Source: an uncultured Lachnospiraceae bacterium
GTDB lineage: Bacteria > Bacillota > Clostridia > Lachnospirales > Lachnospiraceae
Assembly: GCA_910587635.1 (NCBI GenBank)
Contig: CAJUNB010000005.1
Span: 1 to 64,000, forward strand
Length of the DNA: 64,000 bases
Reading direction: 5' to 3'
Below, piece by piece: positions 43,034 to 51,130 of this stretch. The notes beneath the pieces are model-generated. The model did not search any database and was not told the DNA's origin. It saw only the letters and a list, made by a program, of their open reading frames with translations. The position numbers and the translations under genes were made by a program. Each line of letters begins with the position of its first letter. Position 1 is the first letter of the stretch.

Positions 43034-43294
43034 ATGGCGATAGGAAATTTTGGACAATGCGGAGGGTGCGGTTGCCGCATCCTCTGGATTAGGACTAAGG
43101 CAGGAAAGAATATGCCTTGCAATCCTACAATGCTGAACTATCGGAAAGAACCTGGAGGAAAAGAGAAGATAGTTACCCAGGAGGGAGAAGTTGTTTCTGG
43201 AATCACTGGAGTAAGTCCAGAGGAGGCTGACGGGATAGGGTACACCTCCCATTTTGCCACATGTACCAGAGCAAAGAGTTTCCGGAGGAGATAA
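43034..43294 (+). CDS. small zinc-ribbon-like protein
   Basis: An 86-residue protein with CGGCGCR near residue 9, PCN near 28 and a C-terminal HFATCTRAKSF that could complete a zinc site. AGAGGAGGAG precedes the ATG. It ends 2 nt before the methyltransferase start. Similar small proteins are common in clostridial phages; role unknown. Confidence 0.65.
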   Translation: MAIGNFGQCGGCGCRILWIRTKAGKNMPCNPTMLNYRKEPGGKEKIVTQEGEVVSGITGVSPEEADGIGYTSHFATCTRAKSFRRR

Positions 43295-43296
43295 GG

Positions 43297-44379
43297 ATGG
43301 TAGTCGATATTTTCAGCACCAATAACACATATCAGACCATATACGCTGATCCGCCCTGGTGGGAAACTGGGGGAGGGAAAATAAAGAGGGGAGCTGATCG
43401 GCATTATTCCCTGATGAAAACAGCGGAGATTATGGAGCTTCCAGTACAAAGGCTTGTTAGTCGTGAGGGGTGCCATTGCTACCTCTGGGCTACAAACAAT
43501 CATTTGAAAGATGCCTTTAAGGTTCTGGAGGCGTGGGGATTCCAGTATGTGACGCTGATAACCTGGCAAAAAGACAAGGCAGGTCTGGGGCAGTATTTCC
43601 GGGGAATGACAGAGCATTGTCTTTTCGGAACTACAAAAGAGAAGCTGCCATACAAAATCGTTGGCGGAAAACGCCAACAGGGAGTAACCGGATTCTTGGA
43701 ACCACGCCGGGAACACAGCAAGAAGCCGGAGAAAATGCGGCATATGATAGAAACTGTAAGCTATGGTCCCATGATTGAACTATTTGCCCGTGAGGAGCGG
43801 AACGGATGGGACGCATGGGGAATTGACGTTCAGGGGGGGGTAATACTTATACTCCCATGCCTGAAAGAAAGGGAGAATAATTTTATGAACTACGAAAAAT
43901 TGTGGAATGGTTTTAAAGGGCATCTTGCCAGAGAAGCTAAAAAGATGGAGAGAGGTAGTCAGTACATATTTACACATAAAGACCTTTTGGCCCATATGAG
44001 CATTATGGAGGCATCGGAGTATGAGAGTGTGTCGGCCGGATGCTGCGGAATGTGTGAACCTGACAAAAACGATGGCAGGAAAGAGCCGGAGAAGAAAACG
44101 GATCAGAATCAGGGAGCAGGACGGAAGCCGGAACCGGCTGAAATCCTGAAAAAGATTTTCGGCGGAGATTATGCAGATAGTCTGAAAGACCTGGAAAACA
44201 AAATGAAAGGGAAAACCGGAGGAATGATTTTTGTAGATCCGGAAGTTGAATTTACGGAGGATATTCTGAATGAGGCAAAGGCAAGAGGAATCAGCATTGC
44301 ACATGTTTCATGTCAGGAGTTTTGCGTGGAGATACCCAGATCACGGCCTCCGTTCCTGAATGGGGGACGGTTCGCATAG
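43297..44379 (+). CDS. MT-A70 adenine methyltransferase fused in frame to a downstream protein
   Basis: A 360-residue frame as sequenced. Residues 1-180 are an MT-A70-type DNA N6-adenine methyltransferase: TIYADPPWW is the DPPW catalytic motif, then YLWATNNHL, ITWQKDKAGLG and EERNGWDAWG, where such enzymes normally end. A run of eight G (43833-43840) follows and the frame continues into an unrelated protein that has its own ribosome binding site and ATG (43885). With nine G the frame would stop at TAA 43879-43881, overlapping that site; with seven it would stop at once. Either phase variation, frameshifting or a homopolymer error. ATG 43297 follows GGAGGAG. Confidence 0.8.
   Translation: MVVDIFSTNNTYQTIYADPPWWETGGGKIKRGADRHYSLMKTAEIMELPVQRLVSREGCHCYLWATNNHLKDAFKVLEAWGFQYVTLITWQKDKAGLGQYFRGMTEHCLFGTTKEKLPYKIVGGKRQQGVTGFLEPRREHSKKPEKMRHMIETVSYGPMIELFAREERNGWDAWGIDVQGGVILILPCLKERENNFMNYEKLWNGFKGHLAREAKKMERGSQYIFTHKDLLAHMSIMEASEYESVSAGCCGMCEPDKNDGRKEPEKKTDQNQGAGRKPEPAEILKKIFGGDYADSLKDLENKMKGKTGGMIFVDPEVEFTEDILNEAKARGISIAHVSCQEFCVEIPRSRPPFLNGGRFA
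43885..44379 (+). CDS. phage protein probably encoded as a separate gene
   Basis: A 164-residue frame starting MNYEKLWNGFKGHL with AAAGGGAG 8 nt before ATG 43885. It has CCGMC near residue 52, a Lys/Glu-rich linker and a C-terminal domain (GMIFVDPEVEFTEDILNEAKARGISIAHV). It is in the same frame as the methyltransferase only because of the length of the G-run. The internal start signals and the unrelated composition suggest an independent gene. Function unknown. Confidence 0.55.
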   Translation: MNYEKLWNGFKGHLAREAKKMERGSQYIFTHKDLLAHMSIMEASEYESVSAGCCGMCEPDKNDGRKEPEKKTDQNQGAGRKPEPAEILKKIFGGDYADSLKDLENKMKGKTGGMIFVDPEVEFTEDILNEAKARGISIAHVSCQEFCVEIPRSRPPFLNGGRFA

Positions 44380-44461
44380 GAGCCGGATAGATAACTGAAT
44401 AAAAAACGAGAGTCCAGCTCATACCCTCCAAAGGACACTTGCCGAACTCCACGAAACGGTA

Positions 44462-44478
44462 ATGCCATTGTATGGCAT
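44462..44478. promoter_or_regulatory. inverted repeat before late regulator
   Basis: ATGCCAT-TGT-ATGGCAT is a perfect 7-bp inverted repeat, 40 nt before the start of the next gene. It could be an operator. The rest of 44380-44517 shows no gene. Confidence 0.4.
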
Positions 44479-44517
44479 ATTCGAGGAAAAGTCAAGTAAA
44501 AAATGGAGGTATGGGCT

Positions 44518-45108
44518 ATGGCTGGCAAAGGTGGTAAAACATTCAATATATCGGAGAAGCAGTTGGAGGATATGGTTAAGAAAGCATCCCAGGCAGGAAT
44601 TGAGGCTTATAAGAAAGAACACCAGGAATCCACAAAGGAAAAGGTTCAAAGGCTTCTCTACCGGACGAAAACGCTTCTGGAAAAATACCGGGAGCTGAAA
44701 GCATATGAGGAAAATGCGGTTTATACCCTGGAAATGGCAGAGGATGTAAACCATGATATTGCTGATCTGGAGCTTTTAACAAAGTTTGGTGTTTTTGATG
44801 ATGATAAGACACTCCATAGGCTAAAAAGAAGCGTGGTGACGGTTAGTATGGTAATGACACATGTTGATACCATGCTGGAGGTTTACCGGAAAACATGCGA
44901 AAGCTCCGCATCGGAAGTGAAACAGAGGCAGTACCGGGTAATCGAGCGTCTGTATCTCTCTGAAAAAAGGATGAACACAAAAGAAATTGCTGAACTGGAG
45001 GGGGAGGACATACGCACGATCCAGAATGACGCCAAGACAGCCAGGGAGGACTTGACAGCCCTTATTTTCGGCTTAGATGGAGTTTTGACAAGAATACTTA
45101 GGGAGTAA
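44518..45108 (+). CDS. late regulator with sigma-like C-terminal HTH
   Basis: A 196-residue protein. The N-terminal region is helical. The C-terminal third, RQYRVIERLYLSEKRMNTKEIAELEGEDIRTIQNDAKTAREDL, reads like a sigma-70 region 4 or ArpU-type helix-turn-helix. Such proteins switch on phage late genes, and this one lies directly before the packaging module. ATG 44518 lies 7 nt after GGAGGT; ATG 44503 overlaps that site and is less likely. Confidence 0.75.
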   Translation: MAGKGGKTFNISEKQLEDMVKKASQAGIEAYKKEHQESTKEKVQRLLYRTKTLLEKYRELKAYEENAVYTLEMAEDVNHDIADLELLTKFGVFDDDKTLHRLKRSVVTVSMVMTHVDTMLEVYRKTCESSASEVKQRQYRVIERLYLSEKRMNTKEIAELEGEDIRTIQNDAKTAREDLTALIFGLDGVLTRILRE

Positions 45109-45133
45109 CCAGGGAAAGGCTACATAAGGCTAT

Positions 45134-45168
45134 AACGAAGCCACAGGCATATGATTTTCGTTTTTTTT
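45134..45168 (+). terminator. weak terminator after late regulator
   Basis: AACGAA (45134-45139) and TTCGTT (45157-45162) with eight T in a row (45161-45168). The stem is short and the loop 17 nt, so efficiency is uncertain. Confidence 0.45.
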
Positions 45169-45171
45169 ACG

Positions 45172-45201
45172 TTGATCTTACATTGGCCCCAATGATATAG
45201 T
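45172..45201 (+). promoter_or_regulatory. predicted promoter before RNA candidate and packaging genes
   Basis: TTGATC (45172-45177), an 18-nt spacer and TATAGT (45196-45201). It could be the late promoter served by the regulator just upstream. Confidence 0.5.
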
Positions 45202-45202
45202 G

Positions 45203-45401
45203 TAAGCGGCAAGTACCACTTGCTGGCTGTTGTAATCTGATCCGGTAAACAGATTACGCTATGCTCAATATCCCCTCACAGGAGGAGAGGCACACGCTTC
45301 TCCTCTCTCTGGATAAAAGGGCGGCCTGGCATGTAGTACGGCTACTCCTACAAAAATACCCCCAGGAAAGGGCTATGCAGATGGCATGGCTCTTTTCTTT
45401 T
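45203..45401 (+). ncRNA. candidate structured phage RNA or leader
   Basis: A 199-nt gene-free stretch with three perfect hairpins in order: GCAAGT-ACC-ACTTGC (45209-45223), GTAATCTG / CAGATTAC (45232-45257) and GAGGAGA / TCTCCTC (45282-45305). It ends in a terminator, AAAGGGCTATGC / GCATGGCTCTTT with a T-rich tail (45367-45401). A promoter precedes it. It could be a stand-alone RNA or an attenuating leader of the packaging operon. No family recognised; it is not a tRNA. Confidence 0.5.
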
Positions 45402-45427
45402 ACGCAGAACAGAGAGGATGTGAGAGA

Positions 45428-46033
45428 ATGAGCGAAATAGCAGAAAAGAGTTTACCGGAAGATTTACCGGAAAAGAGAATAGATGTTCTCACCATGAGGG
45501 TAGGCGATATAAAAACCGGATTCGGCAATCCCCGGAAGATCGGAAAGAAGAAACGGGAGGAGCTGAAAAGGTCCCTGGAGCAGTTCGGGGATTTTGGTAT
45601 CTTCCTGATTGATGAACAGGATAACGTTATAGCCGGGAACATGCGGCAAGCCATCCTGAATGAAATCAATCCGGATCAGGAAGTCACATGCAAACGTCTG
45701 ATAGGATATTCCGAAGCAGAGTTACGGGCAATTAATATCAAAGACAATACTCATGCCGGGGAGTGGGATATGGATTTGCTGGCAGACTGGACGGCTGATC
45801 TGAATATGGATTTAGGTCTTGACTTGCAGGAGGGAAGCCCAGGAGAAAGAAAGATTAAGGAAATGGAGCTTCTCAACTATGAGAAGTATAATTATGTGAT
45901 GATTGTCTGCAAAAATGAAATGGACTATAACGAACTCACCAGGAGATTAGGCATTGACGGGGCAAAGGTCAAGATCAACGACAAGAAGAAAATCAAGGCA
46001 AGGGCGGTGTGGTACCATGAATCAGGATTGTAA
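45428..46033 (+). CDS. ParB/Srx-fold nuclease-like protein
   Basis: A 201-residue protein. Residues 15-110 match the ParB N-terminal fold: NPRKIGKKKREELKRSLEQFG, FLIDEQDNVIAGNMRQAIL and AINIKDNTHAGEWD. A conserved C-terminal extension (MIVCKNEMDYNELTRRLGI) follows. It overlaps the glycosyltransferase-like gene by 17 nt. In phages, ParB-fold proteins of this kind occur in DNA base-modification modules rather than partitioning; here no ParA is present. AGAGGATG precedes ATG 45428. Confidence 0.8.
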   Translation: MSEIAEKSLPEDLPEKRIDVLTMRVGDIKTGFGNPRKIGKKKREELKRSLEQFGDFGIFLIDEQDNVIAGNMRQAILNEINPDQEVTCKRLIGYSEAELRAINIKDNTHAGEWDMDLLADWTADLNMDLGLDLQEGSPGERKIKEMELLNYEKYNYVMIVCKNEMDYNELTRRLGIDGAKVKINDKKKIKARAVWYHESGL

Positions 46034-46739
46034 GAGCATTGGAATCTATGTTCCGTCTTATAAACGGTATGACCGGATCATGACCTGGAACGTCCTGAAT
46101 GATTGCACCTACGTTGTGAGGGAATCGGAGGAGGAGGCGTACCGGGAAGCCGGGATAACAAAGATACTGACCGGTCCGGATGAAGAAATAAACAGCCTGG
46201 CCAAAGTCAGACAGTGGATCATTGACAATACCCCAGAAGATATTGTTATTCAGTGTGACGATGATATTTCCATGATGATATACAAGGGGAAAAATAACAA
46301 GGTGGAGATCACCGACAAAGACGCTATTGATATGGAGTTTGAAAGGGTAGCGCAGATTCTGGAAGATTTACGCCTGGGATTTGCTTCTTGCACCATGACT
46401 GGTGATGTCCGGAAATTCAATGCCGAGTTTCTTTTCAAAGGAATCACTGGAGGAATATGCTGGTTCAATAAAGAGTACCTGAAAAGCCGGTTCGATAATA
46501 TGACCTATATCAAAGAGGACACCGATTTTGTTCTGCAGGAGCTTCTCCAGAACAGAATCATTATTATACCTGATTATTTCGGTATGCAGAATCAGTACGA
46601 TAAGAACGCTGGGGGCAATAACGAGAATAAGAACCTCCGGGCGTTGAATCAGACAGTGGAATATATGAAAAACAAGTGGGGGAAATATTACGATCACAAT
46701 TTCAGGACGAACCAGAGCCGTATAAATGTCAAAAGATAA
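46017..46739 (+). CDS. TAGT-like glycosyltransferase
   Basis: A 240-residue protein resembling the TET/JBP-associated glycosyltransferase (GREB1-like) family. SIGIYVPSYKRYDRIMTWNVL, YVVRESEEEAYREAGI, an acidic CDDDISMM that fits the metal-sugar site of GT-A folds, and EDTDFVLQELL. These enzymes are predicted to glucosylate modified bases in phage DNA. The start overlaps the ParB-like gene. No TET/JBP oxygenase is seen in the window, so the acceptor base is unknown. The start at ATG 46017 has only a weak GGGCGGTG upstream. Confidence 0.72.
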   Translation: MNQDCKSIGIYVPSYKRYDRIMTWNVLNDCTYVVRESEEEAYREAGITKILTGPDEEINSLAKVRQWIIDNTPEDIVIQCDDDISMMIYKGKNNKVEITDKDAIDMEFERVAQILEDLRLGFASCTMTGDVRKFNAEFLFKGITGGICWFNKEYLKSRFDNMTYIKEDTDFVLQELLQNRIIIIPDYFGMQNQYDKNAGGNNENKNLRALNQTVEYMKNKWGKYYDHNFRTNQSRINVKR

Positions 46740-46811
46740 GTTTCCTGAAAGTATGGAAAATGTACAAGATGCTGAAAAGGTAATATTGACGAAAAAACGG
46801 TTGTTTTCGCC

Positions 46812-46839
46812 TTGAAATCATGTGAAAAACTGCTAAAGT
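46812..46839 (+). promoter_or_regulatory. possible promoter before RarA-C-like gene
   Basis: TTGAAA (46812-46817), 16 nt, TAAAGT (46834-46839). The hairpin CGAAAA-AACGGTTG-TTTTCG lies just upstream (about 46791-46810). Moderate match only. Confidence 0.4.
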
Positions 46840-46895
46840 TAAGTTCAAGTTAAGGGGAACCGAGCTTAATATCATTTTGTAGGAGGAATGAAACT

Positions 46896-47543
46896 ATGGC
46901 ATATAATCAGTTAATCACAAAGAGCGGACATTCTCTTTTTACCATGTCCAGCTTATATCAGAAAGCAATAAGGCGGTGTGATGTGAAAGCTGCCGGGTAC
47001 GCCGCAAATGAATTGTTCGATAGATACGAGCATTACCTTTGGAAAAGGACGCTGGTAATCTCCGCAGAGGATTGTTACGGAGAATGTACCCAGGAAATAC
47101 TTGCCCTCTATTGGGCGAGCAATGAAGTAAACAAAGGGAAGAAAGGGGAGCAGCGAACAAAGATTTTTATTTCAAAGGCGATCACCATCCTCTTGTACCA
47201 TGCAAAGAGCCGGGATTCAGATTTCTTTGCAAATGAGCTGATGGATGATAAGAACAAGCTGCCGGGCATCAATAATTACTTTGAGCCGGGAGAGTTGCTG
47301 AATCTGGAGAAAGGTTTGGATAAGGCGATCAACCTGGCAGAGTTCCAGCGGCTTGACGGGGATAAAATCCCCAAATATGTATATGACTGTCATACCCTGG
47401 AGGGAAAGAGGGCAGGAAAGACGAAAGAGGACTTTATGAGAGAGGAGGAGGCAGAGTTGCAGTACAAACAGCTTTCCTTTTTCGATATGGAGGGAATTAA
47501 GGACAGCATGGGAAGCAATGGAAATTTTAGATATGCTTTATAA
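46896..47543 (+). CDS. RarA/MgsA C-terminal-domain-like phage protein
   Basis: A 215-residue protein. SLYQKAIRRCDVKAAGYAAN..YLWKRTLVISAEDCYGE strongly recalls the C-terminal clamp-loader-like domain of RarA/MgsA (KSIRGSDPDAALYWLARML..RRLVIIASEDIG). The ATPase part is missing, so it is a stand-alone version. GTAGGAGG precedes the ATG. It might bind or mimic a host replication-repair partner. Named by motif similarity only. Confidence 0.6.
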   Translation: MAYNQLITKSGHSLFTMSSLYQKAIRRCDVKAAGYAANELFDRYEHYLWKRTLVISAEDCYGECTQEILALYWASNEVNKGKKGEQRTKIFISKAITILLYHAKSRDSDFFANELMDDKNKLPGINNYFEPGELLNLEKGLDKAINLAEFQRLDGDKIPKYVYDCHTLEGKRAGKTKEDFMREEEAELQYKQLSFFDMEGIKDSMGSNGNFRYAL

Positions 47544-47563
47544 GGCAGAGAGGAGGAACCGGC

Positions 47564-47794
47564 ATGGTGAAGAAAACAGAGCAGGTGCGGAAAATGGTAG
47601 CACAGGGGCAATACAAAGAGGCATTGCGGATAGCAAAGGGCTTCCGGTTGGGAATCACCCAGGAGCAGAGCAGTACGCTCACACGGGCTTATGAGTGCAT
47701 GGTTCATCCGGATTTCTACCGCAGCATAGGCAAAAATATCCAGGAGTGCATTGACGGAGGGGTAGCCGTCTTGCATGAATTATACGCTTCCTGA
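47564..47794 (+). CDS. small conserved phage protein
   Basis: A 76-residue helical protein: MVKKTEQVRKMVAQGQYKEA, LRIAKGFRLGITQEQ and a C-terminal AYECMVHPDFYRSIG. The pattern is familiar from clostridial phages just upstream of terminase; function unknown. AGAGGAGG precedes the ATG. Confidence 0.7.
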   Translation: MVKKTEQVRKMVAQGQYKEALRIAKGFRLGITQEQSSTLTRAYECMVHPDFYRSIGKNIQECIDGGVAVLHELYAS

Positions 47795-47824
47795 TCCTGA
47801 TTCCGGAAAATAAGGCGAAAGCAC

Positions 47825-47864
47825 AAGGCATCATCCCACGCACACACGGGACGGTGCCTTTTTC
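47825..47864 (+). terminator. hairpin between early-late junction gene and terminase
   Basis: AAGGCATCATCCC / GGGACGGTGCCTT with a T-run (47858-47863). One mismatch and one G-U pair; probably a partial terminator. Confidence 0.55.
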
Positions 47865-47887
47865 GTATCAAAATGGTAGGTGGTGAG

Positions 47888-48328
47888 ATGGCAAATGAGG
47901 GAAACCTGAAAAAGTTCGGAAGCGAGAGGGAACCGAGAGAGGCAGGTCGGAAAGGCGGCAAGGCATCCGGGGAAGCCAGACGGAAAAAACGGCAGATGCA
48001 GCAGGCCGCAAAGTTGCTTCTGAATATGCCGGTAGTTGGCGAAAATGCGGTTAAGAATCTGGAAACATTGGGCTTTTCAGAGGAGGACATGACTAACCAG
48101 ATGGCGTTACTGGTACGGGTTTTCCAGAAAGCCCTCCAGACTGGAGATGTGAGAGCAGCGGAGTTCCTCCGGGACACAGCCGGCTACAATCCGGAAACAA
48201 ACCTGAAAGAACGGCAGTTCAAGTATGAAAAGGACAAAGAAAAGGGCATAAATCAAGAAATAGAGGACACGTCCGAAACGGACGAAAGCATATATGGCAA
48301 TCCGGAAGAAAAAGACGATCCCGTTTAA
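47888..48328 (+). CDS. terminase small subunit-like protein
   Basis: A 146-residue basic protein immediately before the large terminase and overlapping it by 35 nt. EREPREAGRKGGKASGEARRKK is the KGG-type basic N-terminus, followed by a helical region and an acidic tail. Small terminases bind the phage packaging site. ATG 47888 follows GGTGGTGAG. Assigned by position and composition. Confidence 0.7.
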   Translation: MANEGNLKKFGSEREPREAGRKGGKASGEARRKKRQMQQAAKLLLNMPVVGENAVKNLETLGFSEEDMTNQMALLVRVFQKALQTGDVRAAEFLRDTAGYNPETNLKERQFKYEKDKEKGINQEIEDTSETDESIYGNPEEKDDPV

Positions 48329-49661
48329 TTTCGGCCCGAAACATAGAGCTTATATTTATGCCTGTCAGTTCAATACATACAATATCCTGGAAGGAGCCGT
48401 CCGATCAGGAAAGACCATTGATAACGTATACGCTTTCGCCCATGAGTTAAAAACCTGCCCCGATAAAATCCACCTAGCCACAGGTTCCACAATGGCAAAT
48501 GCAAAGCTGAATATAGGTGATGCAAACGGCTTCGGCCTGGAATATATTTTCAGAGGTCAATGCCGATGGAGTAAATATAAAGACAATGACTGCCTCCGGA
48601 TAAAAGGCCCGGACACCGGGTACAAAGAGAAGATAGTCATTTTTGCCGGAGGGAAGTCCTCCGACAGTTTCAAGAAAATCCGTGGTAATTCCTACGGTAT
48701 GTGGATTGCGACAGAGATCAATCTGCATCACGACAACACAATAAAAGAGGCGTTCAATCGTCAGCTTGCAGCGAAACGCCGTAAGATATTCTGGGATTTA
48801 AACCCAGAGCATCCTAAAGCGCCGATTTATAAAGATTACCTGGATGTATACGCAAAGAAAGCGGAGGCCGGGGAACTTTTGGGAGGATATAACTACCAGC
48901 ATTTTAATATCTTCGAGAATGTCAATATAAGCAAACAGAGGCTTGCGGAGATAATAAGTCAGTATGATCCTGGGAGTATCTGGTATATCCGGGATATTGA
49001 GGGAAAGAGAAGTATTGCCGATGGTCTTATTTACACCAGATTGGCTACTTCCATAGCGGCAAGCGATAATTTATACCTGATGCCCGTAAAAGCGGTCCAG
49101 GAGCTTAATAAACGTGGTGAATTGATAGAAATAAATGTAGGTGTGGACTTTGGAGGGAATGGCTCCGGCCACGCCTTTGTTGCATCCGCTCCAACTTTGG
49201 GATATAAGAATCTGATTGCCCTTTCCTCTGAATGGCATGATGCGGAGGGGACTGATCCGGAGGATTTGGCTAATATGTTCGTAAAATTCATCAAGAGGAT
49301 CATTAAGACATACGGCTATGTGACACATGTTTATTGCGATTCTGCTGAACAGGTTCTTATGAGAGGGCTTGAAAAAGCCCTGGTAAGAAATGAAATGGGA
49401 GATATTAAGATCAGGAACGCTGTTAAGGATGTAATCACAGACCGGATTTTCACCATAACTGCATTAACGGCACAGGAAAGATTTTTCTATACCGAGGATT
49501 GCCAGACGCTCACGGAAGCTATCAGCATGGCGGTGTGGAATCCTAAAAACATGAAGCTGGAGCGTCTTGACGATGGAACCAGTGATATTGATTCCCTGGA
49601 TGCGTTTGAGTATTCATATGAGCGTGACTGGAGGAAATTCATCAAGAAGAAAGCCAGTTAG
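48294..49661 (+). CDS. terL: terminase large subunit
   Basis: A 455-residue packaging motor. Walker A is EGAVRSGKT, and the ATPase region continues through GMWIATEINL and FWDLNPEHP. The RNase H-fold nuclease has NVGVDFGGNGSGH, HVYCDSAEQ and DIDSLDAFEY, carrying the metal-binding aspartates. It pumps DNA into the prohead and cuts it. The start lies inside the small subunit gene; all key residues are intact. Confidence 0.94.
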   Translation: MAIRKKKTIPFNFGPKHRAYIYACQFNTYNILEGAVRSGKTIDNVYAFAHELKTCPDKIHLATGSTMANAKLNIGDANGFGLEYIFRGQCRWSKYKDNDCLRIKGPDTGYKEKIVIFAGGKSSDSFKKIRGNSYGMWIATEINLHHDNTIKEAFNRQLAAKRRKIFWDLNPEHPKAPIYKDYLDVYAKKAEAGELLGGYNYQHFNIFENVNISKQRLAEIISQYDPGSIWYIRDIEGKRSIADGLIYTRLATSIAASDNLYLMPVKAVQELNKRGELIEINVGVDFGGNGSGHAFVASAPTLGYKNLIALSSEWHDAEGTDPEDLANMFVKFIKRIIKTYGYVTHVYCDSAEQVLMRGLEKALVRNEMGDIKIRNAVKDVITDRIFTITALTAQERFFYTEDCQTLTEAISMAVWNPKNMKLERLDDGTSDIDSLDAFEYSYERDWRKFIKKKAS

Positions 49662-49675
49662 GAGGCGAAAAAGAA

Positions 49676-51118
49676 ATGGCATTGACAGATTTTTTTAAAA
49701 AGGCATGGAGCAGCCTGACACCGAAAAAGAATATCGAAAAACAGTTAAATGTTTCCGTTGCCACCTCTGGCACGATGGAAAACGCAATAGAGCTGTGGAA
49801 TCAGATGTATAAGAATGAACCACCGTGGAGGGGAGGAGATTCAGACGTGATACCGCTGAATCTTCCAGCCGCTATTTCGGAAGAGCTTGCAAGGCTGATC
49901 CTGACGGAGTTCAAAATTGAGATAACCGGAAGCGCAAGAGCTGATTTTATGAATAAGATCGTTTCTAGGTTCCTGCTGAATTTACCGAACCATGTAGAGC
50001 TTTATTGTGCGATGGGGGCTATCTGCATGAAGCCGTACAGGTCGGGGAACACAATCAAGATTGATTTTACCGAGGCTGACAGGTTTTACCCTACTGCATA
50101 CGATACAAACAAAGAGATCACCGGTGGAGTATTTATAGACAGCAAACTCCAGGGAGATTATATATATACCCGTATGGAAGCCCATAACCTGATAGGTACT
50201 GATTACACGATAACAAACAGTGCTTTCAGATCGGAGAGGCTATACCTGGATCAGTACGGGGATGATCCGATAAGTGCAAATTACCCATTTATGACACCGG
50301 TTCCGCTGGCAGATGTGGAGGAATGGGCAGAGTTATCGGAGGAGCCGGTGGTTATTAACAATATTGAAAGACCGCTTTTTGTATATATCAGAGTTCCCAG
50401 GGTAAACAACGTAGATTTAAAATCTCCTCTTGGGGCTTCTGTTTTTTCCAGAGCGGTTGATGTGATTGAACAGGCAGACAGGCAATTCTCCCGTATACTC
50501 TGGGAGTACGAGGCTGCGGAAGCGGCGGTACACGCCTCCGAGGAATTGTTCGATTCTGACAAAAAGGGAAAACCTATTCTCCCAAAGGGGAAAGAGAGGT
50601 TATACCGGGCGTTTGATTTCAACGGGAAAGAGGCTGGATCATTTATGAAAGAGTATGCCCCGGAAATTCGAGACAATAGCCTGTTTGCCGGACTAAATAA
50701 GTATTTTCAGAGGATAGAGTTTCTTTGTGGGCTTTCCTATGGGACAATATCCGATCCACAGCAGATAGAAAAGACAGCGGAGGAAATCCGGACGTCAAAA
50801 CAGCGATCATTCACAGTTGTTTCAAAGATGCAGGAATCCTGGGATAAAGGTTTTGAGCATCTTATTTATATTCTGGATGTGCTATGTACACTTTATAATC
50901 TGGTTCCACCTGGAGTAGCGGAAAAATCTGCAACCTGGGGAGATGGAGTTCTGGAGGACACCGAAAAGGAGTTTCAAAGAAGATGGGCTATGGTGTTGGC
51001 CGGAAAATACAAGCTGGAGAAATTCTACGCCTGGTATTTCGGGTGTTCGGAGGATGATGCAAAAGAACTGATCCCGGATGCTCCAAAAGGCGGCGGTCCA
51101 TATCCTCCGGAAGAATAG
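49676..51118 (+). CDS. portal protein (SPP1 gp6-like)
   Basis: A 480-residue protein of the SPP1-type portal family, forming the ring through which DNA enters the capsid. NKIVSRFLLNLPNHVELYCAMG, FTEADRFYPTAYD and GLSYGTISDPQQIEKTAEEIR are typical. AGGAGGCG precedes the ATG, 14 nt after terminase. Confidence 0.9.
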   Translation: MALTDFFKKAWSSLTPKKNIEKQLNVSVATSGTMENAIELWNQMYKNEPPWRGGDSDVIPLNLPAAISEELARLILTEFKIEITGSARADFMNKIVSRFLLNLPNHVELYCAMGAICMKPYRSGNTIKIDFTEADRFYPTAYDTNKEITGGVFIDSKLQGDYIYTRMEAHNLIGTDYTITNSAFRSERLYLDQYGDDPISANYPFMTPVPLADVEEWAELSEEPVVINNIERPLFVYIRVPRVNNVDLKSPLGASVFSRAVDVIEQADRQFSRILWEYEAAEAAVHASEELFDSDKKGKPILPKGKERLYRAFDFNGKEAGSFMKEYAPEIRDNSLFAGLNKYFQRIEFLCGLSYGTISDPQQIEKTAEEIRTSKQRSFTVVSKMQESWDKGFEHLIYILDVLCTLYNLVPPGVAEKSATWGDGVLEDTEKEFQRRWAMVLAGKYKLEKFYAWYFGCSEDDAKELIPDAPKGGGPYPPEE

Positions 51119-51130
51119 GGGGGTGCGTCC

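Noticed and set aside
45203..45260. tRNA gene
   Set aside because: The hairpins do not form a cloverleaf; no GTTCRA-type T-loop or acceptor pairing is seen.
46752..46814. Short frame starting ATGGAAAATG after the glycosyltransferase
   Set aside because: About 20 codons, no ribosome binding site and overlaps a hairpin.
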